From Tetraselmis striata (Eukaryota; Chlorophyta; Chlorodendrophyceae; Chlorodendrales; Chlorodendraceae): a DNA stretch of 64,000 nt. Of this stretch, positions 44,704 to 54,690 are shown piece after piece (position 1 is the stretch's first letter; each line of letters begins with the position of its first letter). The stretch covers positions 1-64,000 of the forward strand of contig VCJN01003100.1 in the NCBI GenBank assembly GCA_006384855.1, written 5' to 3'. The notes under the pieces were generated by a model. That model saw nothing but the letters and a program-made list of their open reading frames with translations, was not told where the DNA came from and did not search any database. Both the position numbers and the translations under genes were made by a program.

Positions 44704-46947
44704 ATGGAGACTCCCCGCCGCAGCGGAGGCCGCCGCCACGAGGCCCCCAACACCCAGGCGGCCCCCGACACGGAGTTCGAGTACTTCGCGAGCGTCTTCG
44801 CCTGCGACGCCGCCGTCAAGCGCGCCACGATATCGACCTACCTGGAGGGCGACGGCAAGAAGCCGCTGCGCACCCACTTCCTGCGCCTCACATCGAACGA
44901 CATCGTGCGCCCCGTGTTCGACTTCGACGGCAAGGTCCCCACCGCCGCCGAGGTCCCCGCCGTGCAGGCGGACCTCGAGGCGCGCGTCGCCGCCGCCCTG
45001 CGCGCGTGCTACCCCGGGCTCCCCGTCAACCTGCTCGCGTCGCCCGGCACCGTGCCCGCGCACTTCGACCACCGCTCCAACCGGGGATACCCCGAGGTCC
45101 ACAAGGTCTCCGTGCACGCCTACGTCGCCGGCGCGCGCACCGACGTCGCCACGCTCAAACACGCGGTGTGCCCCCGCCTCGCGCGCGAGTTCGGGCTCAA
45201 GCCCGACACCAGCATCTACTCTAGCGCCCGCAAGCTGCGCATGATGGGCTCCGCCAAAACGGAGGCCGACACCAGGGTCCTCGCGCCCGCGGCGGGGTCC
45301 TCGGACAGGCTCGCCGACTACATCGCGGTCGCCGTCGACCCCGCATGGCCGCTGCACGTCGTCAAACCGGACCCAAGCGCCCCCGTCAAACCGGAGGCGC
45401 GAGCTCCCGCCGGCGCCGGCGCCGGCGCCGACGCCGCACCTGAGACAGCGCCCCCGCCCACGGCGGGCGAGGCGGTGGCGCCGGCGCCGGTGCCGGCGCC
45501 GGCGGAGGACCCGCTGTTCGCGCGCGACGTCATCGCCGCGCGCGCGGACCGCCGCGCCGAGGAGAGGGAGGACTGGCTCCGCGTCGGGTTCGCCCTGCGC
45601 AAGGCCTCGGCCGCGCCCGGCGCGGAGGACCTCTTCCCGCTGTGGGACGAGTTCAGCGCGCGGTGCCCCGCCAAGTACGACGGCGCGCCCGCGCTGCGGC
45701 GCGCGTGGGACGCCATGGACGCCGCCGGACGCGCGGGCGTCACCATGGGCACCCTCGTCGCCTGGGCGCGCCAGGACAGCCCCGCCGCCGCGCGAGCCGC
45801 GGAGGAGGCGCGCGCCGCCCGTCGGCGCGGGTGCGGGCGCGGGCGCGGGCGCGGGGAGGCGGGCGACGGCGGGTGCGCGGACGCCGCCGAGGCCGTGCGC
45901 CTCATCAGCCAGAAGATGCCGGACCACTTCCCGCCCGGCGCCGTGGACGCCGCCATGACCGCGGACGGCAAGTCCCTGCGGGTCACCGCCGGCGCGCACG
46001 CAGCGGTCGTCTCCCCCGCCTACGACGTCGCCATCGCCGGGCGGTTCGTTGGCAACCTCGTGGACGACGCGGAGCTCGACCTCGGCGCGCTGTCCTGGGT
46101 GCACTCCGCGCTGCCCACCGCGGCGCGCGTCTTCCGCTACGGCCGCCCGCGCGCCGGCGAGACCACGCTCGCGTCCGTGTCCGCCGGGGCGGACGCGAAT
46201 CTCTTGTTGACTGAAAATATGGTGGAAGTCTGTGTCCCGGGCCGCCGCGTCGTTGTGACCGCCTCCAAGAAGCGCAAGGACCTGTACGACTCCGCCGTCA
46301 ACGTCGTCAACCAGTACGCCGCCGCCAACATGCCCGCCATTCACGGCGCGCTCCACGGCGCCGCCGGCATCGTGAACGTGAACAACGGCGGCGTGCAGAA
46401 CATCCTGGTCACGCAACAGGCGCCGGAGGTCGAGGACGACGCCGGCGCCTGCCGAACCTTTCTCAAGTGGCTGGACGACGAGGGGTACCGCCCCGTGACG
46501 TGCGACGGGGCGCTCTTCCTCTACGACCCCGAGGAGGGGGTGTACGCGAACCGCACCAACCACCGCGGCCTGCGCCGGCTTCTCGCCAAGGCGCGCGTCG
46601 GCGCCTACTCGACGTCGTCCGCCAAACAGGACGCCATGTTCAAGCAGCTGGACGAGCTCGCGCCCGAGGACCCGGGATTCATCCGTCGCGCGGCCGCGTC
46701 CGGAGCGCGCAAGCTCGCCTTCGCCAACGGCGTATGGGACTTCGCCGCGAGGGAGCTCGTGCCCTTCTCGCCAGAAATCGTCCTGTTCGACAAGCTCCCC
46801 CACCGCTTCCCGCAGTCGGAGGAGGAGGTGGAGGCAGCGCGCGCGCTCGCGGCCGAGATCAACGACCGCGTGGTCAGCGTGATATGGACCCGCTCGGCGG
46901 AGTACACTGTGAGATTCAGATGTGACGTAAATGTGCCCTACTGGTGA
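44704..46947 (+). CDS. D5-type primase-helicase, C-terminal helicase missing
   Basis: From ATG 44704 the frame is intact for 748 codons. Residues 25-200 look like an archaeo-eukaryotic primase domain: RPVFDFDGK with the DxD pair at 73-75, VHKVSVHAY, and DTSIYSSARKLRMM. After a linker rich in A/P, residues about 290-355 resemble PriCT-2 (EDWLRVGFALRKAS ... YDGAPALRRAWDAM). Residues about 670-720 resemble the start of the D5 N-terminal domain (NGVWDFAARELVPFSPE). The superfamily 3 helicase with its Walker motifs, which should follow, is absent from the window. About residue 734 the frame runs into the CACTG transposon end (46905), so the last 14 codons are transposon sequence. In large DNA viruses and related elements this protein primes and unwinds DNA for replication. 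As it stands it would be primase-only or dead. Confidence 0.75.
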   Translation: METPRRSGGRRHEAPNTQAAPDTEFEYFASVFACDAAVKRATISTYLEGDGKKPLRTHFLRLTSNDIVRPVFDFDGKVPTAAEVPAVQADLEARVAAALRACYPGLPVNLLASPGTVPAHFDHRSNRGYPEVHKVSVHAYVAGARTDVATLKHAVCPRLAREFGLKPDTSIYSSARKLRMMGSAKTEADTRVLAPAAGSSDRLADYIAVAVDPAWPLHVVKPDPSAPVKPEARAPAGAGAGADAAPETAPPPTAGEAVAPAPVPAPAEDPLFARDVIAARADRRAEEREDWLRVGFALRKASAAPGAEDLFPLWDEFSARCPAKYDGAPALRRAWDAMDAAGRAGVTMGTLVAWARQDSPAAARAAEEARAARRRGCGRGRGRGEAGDGGCADAAEAVRLISQKMPDHFPPGAVDAAMTADGKSLRVTAGAHAAVVSPAYDVAIAGRFVGNLVDDAELDLGALSWVHSALPTAARVFRYGRPRAGETTLASVSAGADANLLLTENMVEVCVPGRRVVVTASKKRKDLYDSAVNVVNQYAAANMPAIHGALHGAAGIVNVNNGGVQNILVTQQAPEVEDDAGACRTFLKWLDDEGYRPVTCDGALFLYDPEEGVYANRTNHRGLRRLLAKARVGAYSTSSAKQDAMFKQLDELAPEDPGFIRRAAASGARKLAFANGVWDFAARELVPFSPEIVLFDKLPHRFPQSEEEVEAARALAAEINDRVVSVIWTRSAEYTVRFRCDVNVPYW

Positions 46948-47154
46948 CGAACGACGACATACAGGGACGATACGGGACGGACGAGGGACGTGGATTTCAT
47001 ACCCAGTAGCGACGACTATCGCGCGCGACCTGTAAAGTACTATATGAATTTCTCGTTTCCATAATTTCATCAAATTGATATGCGCACGCGGGCTCGCGTG
47101 TCGCCCGCCGACGCGGAGCACCCGGGCTAAGTACAGGCGGATGTACGCACTCAT

Positions 47155-47223
47155 TGCACATCGCCGCACATCGCTGACCGCACATCGCTGACCGTTGACC
47201 CCGCGGTGTGCGGCGATGTGCGG
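47155..47223. repeat. Subterminal GCACATCGC repeats
   Basis: GCACATCGCCGCACATCGCTGACC and close variants recur three times, followed by the inverted form GTGTGCGGCGATGTGCGG. It lies about 250 bases inside the CACTG end. Clustered subterminal repeats are usual in CACTA elements, where the transposase binds. A related GCACACCGCC array sits at 53071-53115. Confidence 0.6.
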
Positions 47224-47509
47224 CACGACGGGCGGAGGTGTGGGCGGATGTAGGTGGTACGGTAGGTGGTAGGCGGTAGGTGGTGTTCGTAGGTGCGCGT
47301 TTTAATGCAGCCGCCCGTAACTGCTGATGATTGTGTAACGCCCCAGCACGCGCATGAAGTACGGGGTCGCCTCACGGTCACCGCCGCTCACCGTTGAATC
47401 AAGCGCGGACAGCCGCGCACTCGCATCTGTGTTGCCTGCCGGTGGTGGGTTACATCCACCCCAACTCTCAACCCCCCCCCCCCCCCGCCCCCCGCGCGCG
47501 GCAGCAGGC

Positions 47510-49174
47510 ATGCCGGGAGAGGGATGGATAGCGAGTGTGTCGAAGAATGGCGTGTACACATGCAAGCACTGCCACGGCATCGTGACGGGCAGTAGTGAAA
47601 GGACGGCGCGAGAGCGGCACTTCCGGAAATACCCGAACTGTAGCCACTCGTTGAAGCGTGCGGCTAAGTTGCACCGCAAGGCCGCCTTATTACAAGCAGC
47701 AGCAGCAGGCGGCAGCAGTAGCAGCAGCAGCGGCAGGGGCGGCAGCAGGAGTAGCTGCAGCCGTCGGAAACGGCCCGCCGGCGCCGGTCTCGGAGGACGA
47801 TGTGATGGGTGTGGGGGAGGACCCCGTTGGCGAAGACGGTGTGGACATCGACGCGCCTGCGTGGCCGCCGGCGGACGTGGAAGCTGCCGATGAGGGCGTG
47901 ATACGGAAAGGCGATCCCGGTGACTTCTACATGAAGGTCATCGCCAAGAAGTTCCGGGGAGTATGGCACTACGGCGTGATAACCAGCGTCGTTACCGAGT
48001 GGGTGTTGGAGGACTACGGCGGGGCGACCCAGTGGCGCGCTGTTTTCGAGGACGGTGACATTGTGGACCTTCTGCGTTCAGAGGTGAGTGGGCCCGGCCT
48101 GCGTGCGGGTGGCACCACTCAACTGCGGTTGTATGGAATCACACGCACCCGCCCGGTCGGCGTGGCAGGTTGTGGAGGCTATGGCGGCTGCCCAGGAGCA
48201 CCCCCCTGTGGATGCGGACGGGGATGCTCGCTTGGTAACCGTCCATCAAGGCGATGACTTGTCCACTGAATCACGCACCTTGCCCGGCGTGCGTTCAACA
48301 CAACCCGGCTGGCGGAGGCCAAGCACAACACTGGCTGCCATGGCGTGTGCCATGTGCATGTGGTCCTGGGCTATGTCAGCATGGTCAACCTCTTCCCCCT
48401 CGCGCCGTTCCACCTGTTTTTTTTGGCTTGGGAAGGGACTTCTGGAGGAAATTTGTCACCGTGCAGGGCCACATTGGATTCCGAGCTATGAAGCAGGAAG
48501 ACCGGCGCCAGGCTTTAGTCCCGATACCCAGCAACTTTGGACGCGGGTTGCGCCCTTCGTTTGCGGTGTCCAAGAAGTCGAAAGGTAAACCCCCCCCCCC
48601 CCCCCCCGGGCGTGGGCGTGGGCGTGGGCATGACGGCATTCCCCTCCATGACTGCAGGGTCAGGCAAGGTGACGGTGCAGTCCGGCTGGGTCATGGAGGA
48701 CTGCTTGCACCACATGGAAACATTTTCCATTCTTAACGCCGGTCCGCTGTTCGAGGAGGCCCGGGTGAAGGCGATCATGACCGAGAAGGAGCTTCGCGTC
48801 CCCAGGCGGTGCTTGGGCACATGTACAAGCGCATGCAAGGAGCTGCGTGGTTCGTCACGCGGTGGGGGTTGCAGAATGTGGTGACGGAGGAGGACGGCCT
48901 CGAGCGCAAGGCGCAGGTGGACGCGCTCACCAGGGAGGGGAGGACTCTAGACCCAGCGCGGCGCCAAGGCGCGTCGGCCGGGGCAGCGCGGCGCCAAGGC
49001 GCGGCGGCCGGGGCAGCGCGGCGCCAAGGCGCGGCGGCCGCGGCAGCGCGGCGCCAAGGCGCGGCGGCCGGGGCAGCGCGGCGCCAATGCGAGTGGGATG
49101 GGCGGGGCAGCGGTTGCTACCGAGTGAGGCGTAGCATCGTTTGCAGTAGCAACGCAGCCTTTCCGGTTGCATAG
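47510..49174 (+). CDS. Zinc-finger / Tudor-like protein of the CACTG element
   Basis: From ATG 47510 the frame reads MPGEGWIASVSKNGVYTCKH with C-x2-C ... H-x5-C spacing (CKHC ... RHFRKYPNC), a BED- or C2HC-like finger. Within a CAG-rich stretch (about 47695-47750) the coding frame changes by one base. It then runs through an acidic linker into FYMKVIAKKFRGVWHYGVIT and WRAVFEDGDIVDLLRSE, a Tudor/PWWP-like fold pattern, with a donor at 48083|GTGAGT. A 66-base exon (48169-48234, VVEAMAAAQEHPP) is likely. Later coding blocks are around 48430-48585 (DFWRKFVTVQGHIGFRAMKQ) and 48660-49090 (GWVMEDCLHHMETF; MYKRMQGAAWFVTRWG). These are separated by poly-C and another one-base shift near 48,803. The C-terminus is a repeated QGAAAGAARR. 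It is probably an element-encoded DNA- or chromatin-binding protein; this is inference. Confidence 0.4.
48956..49087. repeat. 30-bp coding minisatellite, ~4.3 copies
   Basis: Units start at 48956, 48986, 49016, 49046 and 49076 (GCGCGGCGCCAAGGCGCGGC...), in frame with the preceding coding block, and encode a repeated ARRQGAAAGA. Confidence 0.9.
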
Positions 49175-49620
49175 TGTGACGCCGCCTGGATGTAACCCAG
49201 CAGTACGCGCAAAGTGCAAGTGCAAGCTGCTGATGGCGGGGATCCCGCGGGGGGGAGGGGGGGGGGGGCAGCGGCTGTGGGATAGGCGCGGCAGCGGTTG
49301 CTACCGAGTGAGGTGTCGCATCGTTTGCAGTAGCAACGCAGCCTTTCCGGTTGCATAGTGTGACGCCGCCTGGATGTAACCCAGCAGTACGCGCAAAGTG
49401 CAAGTGCAAGCTGCTGGTGGCGGGGATCCACGCGAGGTCGCAGGACGGTGCGCGAGGGGGGGGGGGGGGGGGGGGGGGGGCAGCGGCTGTGGGATAGGCG
49501 CGGCAGCGGTTGCTACCGAGTGAGGCGTAGCATCGTTTGCAGTAGCAACGCAGCCTTTCCGGTTGCATAGTGTGACACCGCCTGGATGTAACCCAGCAGT
49601 ACGCGCAAAGTGCAAGTGTT
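49108..49620. repeat. Three copies of a ~120-bp repeat separated by poly-G
   Basis: Copies begin CAGCGGTTGCTACCGAG at 49108, 49292 and 49504. Each includes TCGTTTGCAGTAGCAACG and ends near GCGCAAAGTGCAAGTG. The spacers contain GC-rich sequence and G runs of different length, so the periods differ (184 and 212). Confidence 0.9.
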
Positions 49621-49660
49621 ACACGTCCGTGTGCCCCACCCAATGACATTGCGCCCGACC

Positions 49661-50441
49661 TCACTGACGGCATGTCTCGCTCTCCTTCATCTCCTGGGCC
49701 GTCCGCCGCCTCACCCTGCGCACCCCACCAGCCGCGCGTGCCTTCTCGGAAGCCTCACACACGGCGGCGCGAGTCGCGTCGTGGAACGCGTCCCTTACAT
49801 GGCGGAACTCCGCCCTCACCGTGGCCGTGGTCGGGCAGGGGACTGCCCGCTGATGGGTCGCCATGCATGGGTACTTGGGGCCGCACAAAGCCGGGGTGCC
49901 GTCGCAGCAACACTCCCAGTCCGTCCGTTGGCCGCAGTCCACGCACATGATAGTGCATGTGGCCGCCTCCCGCCACTGCTCGTAGTGCTCCGGTCAACAT
50001 GGCGACGAGCAAGTCGGCATGTCCCGCAGGTGGCTGCGGGGCGGGTGGCGCGAGCGCAGCCTCGCTCGCCTCAACAACCCCCTCAGCCCGATCAGTCGCC
50101 TCGACCACGGCCTCCTCCGCCTCCTGACGCGGCGCACCAGGCGCATCATCGTCGCCTGGCAGGGCGTCCCCCCCCGCAACGGCGCCGTCGGCGGTGGCCG
50201 ACGCCGTCGTGGCGGGGTGTTGTGAGGAGGTGGCCCTAGACATAGGTGGGGCCGGCACCGCCATGTGTTGCTCCACATGCGGTGCGGTTCCTGACGCGAC
50301 AGTTCCGTCGCACCAGTACCGACGCCGGCACCCCACCCGTGCTGGGCTTACCACCAACCGGCATGTTTCCTTTGGGAGGCGGTTCATCCGCCTCGGAGGC
50401 GAGCGGCGGTGCCTGTGTGGGTGTCGATACTGCCCGGCCAT
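49661..50441 (-). pseudogene. Transposase-like Cys-rich C-terminus, frameshifted
   Basis: On the minus strand 50441-49970 reads a long A/P-rich acidic segment ending HADLLVAMLTGAL. A one-base shift then continues as HYEQWREAATCTIMCVDCGQ, with TDWECCCDGTPALCG and YPCMATHQ. The C-x2-C ... C-x-C ... LC ... C ... H pattern resembles the zinc-binding tail at the end of piggyBac/IS4-class DDE transposases. No DDE core is visible upstream, where the minus strand runs into ORF-poor sequence and then the satellite. Family assignment is tentative. Confidence 0.35.
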
Positions 50442-50575
50442 TAGGGCTCCCGCCGCATGCCGCTCCGCCGACCCACGCCGCGGCGTGTGCTGCGCCCCGC
50501 ATAGTCGCCTCGAATATATTATACATGACGCGGGGACGGGGGGGGGGGGGGGGGGGGGGGATTCGTGCGTTTCGT

Positions 50576-50878
50576 ATGTCGGCGGAACGGCGTGCGAAGC
50601 TGCGGCTGGCGAAGGTGGTGGAAGTAAGCGTGGCGGCGTCGGCGGCGTATTACCGTGCGTGCATGCGTGCGCAACCCCGCGGCAGCAAGCCCCGGACTCG
50701 GCGTGTGCCGGCGGCAGAGCTGCGAAGCCATGGACACGGTACGGGATGCCAAGTCTGGCTAAGCAACTGCCGAGGCTGGCGGCTTAACCCCCATGTCCGG
50801 CGGTTGAGGGACGGAAAGTGCGTAGAAGTTGATCGGCAAAGCGGGCATATAAGCCTGGCTGTGCTAGGCTCCTATTAA
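50576..50878 (+). CDS. Small basic ORF, 100 aa, unknown
   Basis: ATG 50576, directly after a poly-G run of about 22; reads MSAERRAKLRLAKVVEVSVA and SGHISLAVLGSY at the end. Basic, with a helical N-terminal third. No known domain; it may be an exon of the transposon gene set or a chance frame. Confidence 0.25.
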   Translation: MSAERRAKLRLAKVVEVSVAASAAYYRACMRAQPRGSKPRTRRVPAAELRSHGHGTGCQVWLSNCRGWRLNPHVRRLRDGKCVEVDRQSGHISLAVLGSY

Positions 50879-51238
50879 GTAATGGCGGTTTGTGCTAAGT
50901 AATTCGTAGGGGTGGACCATGCAGCGCAGGTAGGGGGCGGTATAAATGAGGCCGGGCACATATACTGCTCCACGAAACGACACTGTGGCACGTGTAGTTG
51001 AATAGACCCCCCCCCTCCCCCCCCCCCACCCCCCGCCGGGTCGGCCCGCCGACCCGCCACGGCATGTAATATCTGTCATGCATCGCCGGGGTATGTGTGA
51101 GTGGATGCCCCGCCGCCACATCCCCCCCCCCCCCCCCCCCATTTACACTTGTGCACTCATTAAGTTTGGGCTGGTTTCGGAGCAGTACATGTACGTATGT
51201 ATATACATACAATGGAACGTAGGACCTGCGCGGAAAGA

Positions 51239-52600
51239 GGCGGGGCTGGCGGAGTGCGTTGGGGGTGCGTAGAGTAGCGTGTTGGTGAGATTTGGGGTGC
51301 ATCGGACGCCGGATGCCCATCCACCCAGCGTAAAAGGCGCGTACGTAATATTCACACTATATTAACACACAAATGTGTGAAAACCGGACATTCCGTGCCG
51401 GATGGGTGGGAATACGGCGTCCGATGCAGCCAAAACCCCAGCAACACGCTATTCTATGCACCGCCAATGCACTCCGCCAGCACCGCCTCATTCTCTGTCG
51501 ATTTCGAAAACGCCTTCACATTATCCACCGCTAATAATTGCAATTGCCACCGTGTAATGTTGTCACGATGTGCGCACACAACAACACTTACTACCGGTTC
51601 CGACGCGGATGGAGGCGGGGCTTGCGGAGTGCGTTGGGGGTGCGTAGAGTAGCGTGCTGCAAATAATTGGGGTGCATCGGACGCCGGATGCCCATCCACC
51701 CGGCGTAAAAGACGCGTAATATTCACACTATATTAACACGCAAATGTGTGAAAACCGGACATTCCGTGCCGGATGGGTGGGAATACGGCGTCCGATGCAG
51801 CCAAAACCCCAGCAACACGCTATTCTATGCACCGCCAATGCACTCCGCCAGCACCGCCTCATTCTCTGTCGATTTCGAAAACGCCTTCACATTATCCACC
51901 GCTAATAATTGCAATTGCCACCGTGTAATGTTGTCACGATGTGCGCACACAACAACACTTACTACCGGTTCCGACGCGGATGGAGGCGGGGCTTGCGGAG
52001 TGCACTGGCGGTGCACAGACTAGCGTGCTGCAAATAATTGGGGTGCATCGGACGCCGGATGCCCATCCACCCGGCGTAAAAGACGCGTAATATTCACACT
52101 ATATTAACACACAAATGTGTGAAAACCGGATATTCCGTGCCGGATGGATAGGAATACGGCGTCCGATGCAGCCAAAACCCCAGCAACACGCTATTCTATG
52201 CACCGCCAATGCACTCCGCCAGCACCGCCTCATTCTCTGTCGATTTCGAAAACGCCTTCACATTATCCACCGCTAATAATTGCAATTGCCACCGTGTAAT
52301 GTTGTCACGATGTGCGCACACAACAACACTTACTACCGGTTCCGACGCGGATGGAGGCGGGGCTTGCGGAGTGCATTGGCGGTGCGTAGAGTAGCGTGCT
52401 GTAAATACTTGGGGTGCATCGGACGCCGGATGCCCATCCACCCGGCGTAAAAGACGCGTAATATTCACACTATATTAACACACAAATGTGTGAAAACCGG
52501 ACATTCCGTGCCGGATGGATGGGAATACGGCGTCCTGATGCAGCCAAAACCCCAGGCAACACGCTATTCTATGCACCGCCAATGCACTCCATCCGCAACC
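51239..52600. repeat. 371-bp satellite, four units plus a partial
   Basis: Units begin AAATGTGTGAAAACCGG at 51371, 51742, 52113 and 52484, exactly 371 bases apart and nearly identical; the fourth diverges after about 52590. A partial unit precedes from about 51239. Each unit carries GGCGTCCGATGC near its start and the exact inverse GCATCGGACGCC near its end. A conserved TTCACACTATATTAACAC word lies at the unit boundary, which reappears alone at about 53051-53068. Frames inside are artefacts of the repeat. Confidence 0.95.
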
Positions 52601-53434
52601 CCCGCCTCATTCCCAGTCGTACGTGCTTGTGCACACGCACGGAATGCTTGCACTGCTCCGAAACCACTGTCACATACCCCGCTCATTGGGTACCGATTGC
52701 GGCGCATGCACGGCTAGATATTTGTTTACATAAACCCGGGGGGGGGGGGGGGCACAGTGTCCCGCTACTCACCCTGCATTGGATTAGGGCGACGATTGCA
52801 AACAAGACGAGGAGGCGCGAATGAACTGCTCCGAAACCACGCGATGTGCCCGGTGACCTCCATATCCAGCACGTCCACCGATGCAAGTAATAAGGACAGG
52901 TACCCCCCCCCCCCCCCCCCGCCCCCCCCCCCCCCACCCGCCAAAGTGGAGGAAGTGTAGGAGTACAACCGGAGCATGACGTGATCCATTGTCGCTTATT
53001 TACAAGCACGGGCGGTGCTGCCAGACCCGATCGTCTACGGCCGATATAATATTCACACTATATTAACATCGGTGCACACCGCCGCACACCGCCGCACACC
53101 GCCGCACAACGCTGCGCGCGCACATTCGTCGCGCACATATACGCGCGCCCTACCGCACACATTATCCCGGATTCACTCGGTGAAACCGCGTATTCATTAC
53201 GCCGTGCTACTTCAACAATAAACATTGCGAAATTACACCGACACAATGCCGCACCGACTAGCTCTTGACAATACGTGCATATAAATAGTAGTGGCGCGCT
53301 GCTCCTCGCCTCCGATGTGTCGTTGACTGCTGCGGAAGGCGGTCGTCGACTGGGTGTTAGTTTCTCTTATACACCTCGGCCGCCGCCCCCCCCCCCCCCC
53401 CCCCCCCCCACGCCCCTTCACCGCTCACAGCGCC

Positions 53435-53722
53435 ATGGCAGACCTCGCCCCCCGGGCAAAAGTGGGCGGCGAGCCTTGTTGTCTCGCGTGTCCGCGCCGC
53501 CGGCATCGAGGAGGACGAGAAAGACATGAGGAAACGCGTGACAAGGTGGGCGCGCAACAAAACACTCCATCCTCCACATTAGCACGCACCCACTCGTGGC
53601 TAACTTGTGCCGCGCGCAGGTTCGTCCGGGAGCGCCGTAAGGCCCACCTCAACGCCAAGGCTTCCACAGTGCCAGCGGTGCAACTCGTGGTGGCCGAGGA
53701 GGCCGCATCCTCAGCCGCTTAA
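53435..53722 (+). CDS. Small basic ORF, 95 aa, unknown
   Basis: ATG 53435 after a long poly-C stretch; MADLAPRAKVGGEPCCLACP with a CC-x2-C cluster, then a basic helix RFVRERRKAHLNAK. A GT-AG pair at about 53548-53620 could be an intron, but removing it breaks the frame, so the unspliced reading is kept. No family recognised. Confidence 0.3.
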   Translation: MADLAPRAKVGGEPCCLACPRRRHRGGRERHEETRDKVGAQQNTPSSTLARTHSWLTCAARRFVRERRKAHLNAKASTVPAVQLVVAEEAASSAA

Positions 53723-53752
53723 AGGCGAAACGATTGTGGCTTGTTGTGGGCG

Positions 53753-54004
53753 TCTCGGCACAGGAGGCGTCCCGACGCCAAGGTAAGGAAGCTCATGACG
53801 GCACAGCCTCCCGGGGTGGTGAAGACACTGACGGATGACAAGAAGCGGAAGAGACCAGTGAAGAAGAGCCGAGGTAAGAAACTGACGGTCGCGGAGTCGG
53901 AGGCGGAGTCGGAGGCGCAGGCGGAGGCGGAGGCGGAGGCGGAGGCAGCGAGATCGTCGAAGCGGAGGGTCCCCCGGGCACGCAAGAACAAGAACAAGCA
54001 GTAG
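53753..54004 (+). CDS. Possible exon with acidic and basic tail
   Basis: After an acceptor-like GGCACAG the frame reads RRPDAKVRKLMTAQPPGVVK, DDKKRKRPVKKSRGKK, then alternating E-A/E-S repeats and RRVPRARKNKNKQ at the stop (54004). It has no ATG of its own. It could be the last exon of the gene starting at 53435. The charge pattern suggests a nucleic-acid-binding tail. Confidence 0.3.
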   Translation, partial: SRHRRRPDAKVRKLMTAQPPGVVKTLTDDKKRKRPVKKSRGKKLTVAESEAESEAQAEAEAEAEAARSSKRRVPRARKNKNKQ

Positions 54005-54055
54005 CCCCCGCCCCCTTACCCCCCTCCCCTCACTCCCCCGGCGGGAGCGGCGGGC

Positions 54056-54128
54056 GGGGGGGGGGGGGGGGGGGGGGGGGGCGGCGGGGGGACCACGCCC
54101 GCCCGCCTCCCCCCCCCCCCCCCCCCCC
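54056..54128. repeat. Facing poly-G and poly-C runs
   Basis: G at 54056-54081 (26 bases) is followed within 30 bases by C at about 54109-54128, so the two could pair into a very stable hairpin. Confidence 0.95.
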
Positions 54129-54690
54129 GGGCCACATTCCCCGATGGCAGTTGTCGCGAATATTGTAATTCAAACATTCTTCGGCAAACCGCTGCGTGCC
54201 CCCGCCCTCCCCCTCGTGAATATTTATGTAACGTGAGCACTCTTTGGCAAAACATGGCAGCCAAACCGCCCACCCTTTGATCGGACGGCTGGCAGGCCCG
54301 TTCAGCAGTACTAGCTATAATGTACACAAAATTCCCCGGTGTTACCAAATACGTACGGCTGCGATTTGCGCTCCCATGTACTAATAGTCGTAGTTATCCA
54401 CAGGACGACTCGTCATCGTGCCCGGGTTCGTACTAGATACCCGGTACCGGCTCAATAAATATATTGCGTACTACCCGGTACTACACGGACAACCTTGTAC
54501 CTTATACGTCAGTGCCATGTAACAATTCACCGGGCTAGTACGACTACCAGAATGATGACAAAAAGGATTTATCGCCCGCCGGCAATAACGCCGGATGTAC
54601 TCGCACGTAACTGGATGGACGTGCCGCCACCAGCAGCAGCCTTCACGGATAAATAATAGTCGCTAGTAGTAGTGCTTCGTCACCCGTATG
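54129..54690. other. Right terminal region of the CACTG element; no gene seen
   Basis: AT-richer sequence with a TAGCGACTA motif in reverse at about 54656. No coding recognised. Confidence 0.35.

Larger units (their letters stand above)
39749..46904. other. GC-rich virus-derived island
   Basis: This segment differs from the rest of the window: very high GC, closely packed intronless ORFs, and genes typical of large DNA viruses (D5-type primase-helicase, BCS1-like AAA ATPase). No capsid, packaging ATPase or polymerase is present, so it is a fragment. The right edge is sharp: it meets the CACTG transposon end at 46,905. The left edge is diffuse. It could derive from a giant virus (endogenous viral element) or from a smaller polinton/virophage-like element; the gene set here does not decide between them. 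Confidence 0.6.

Noticed and set aside
43504..47226. Very long minus-strand frame (about 1,240 codons) across the island
   Set aside because: It is antisense to the primase and the 286-aa gene, is made of R/G/A/H-rich sequence without domains, and is explained by very high GC, which removes stop codons.
51377..52468. Repeated 90-aa frames on both strands in the satellite
   Set aside because: They recur with the unit, have no domain and exist in both orientations, so they follow from the repeat sequence.
51371..52600. Repeated array resembling a CRISPR locus
   Set aside because: Whole 371-bp units are conserved with no variable spacers, and the host is a eukaryote; it is a satellite.
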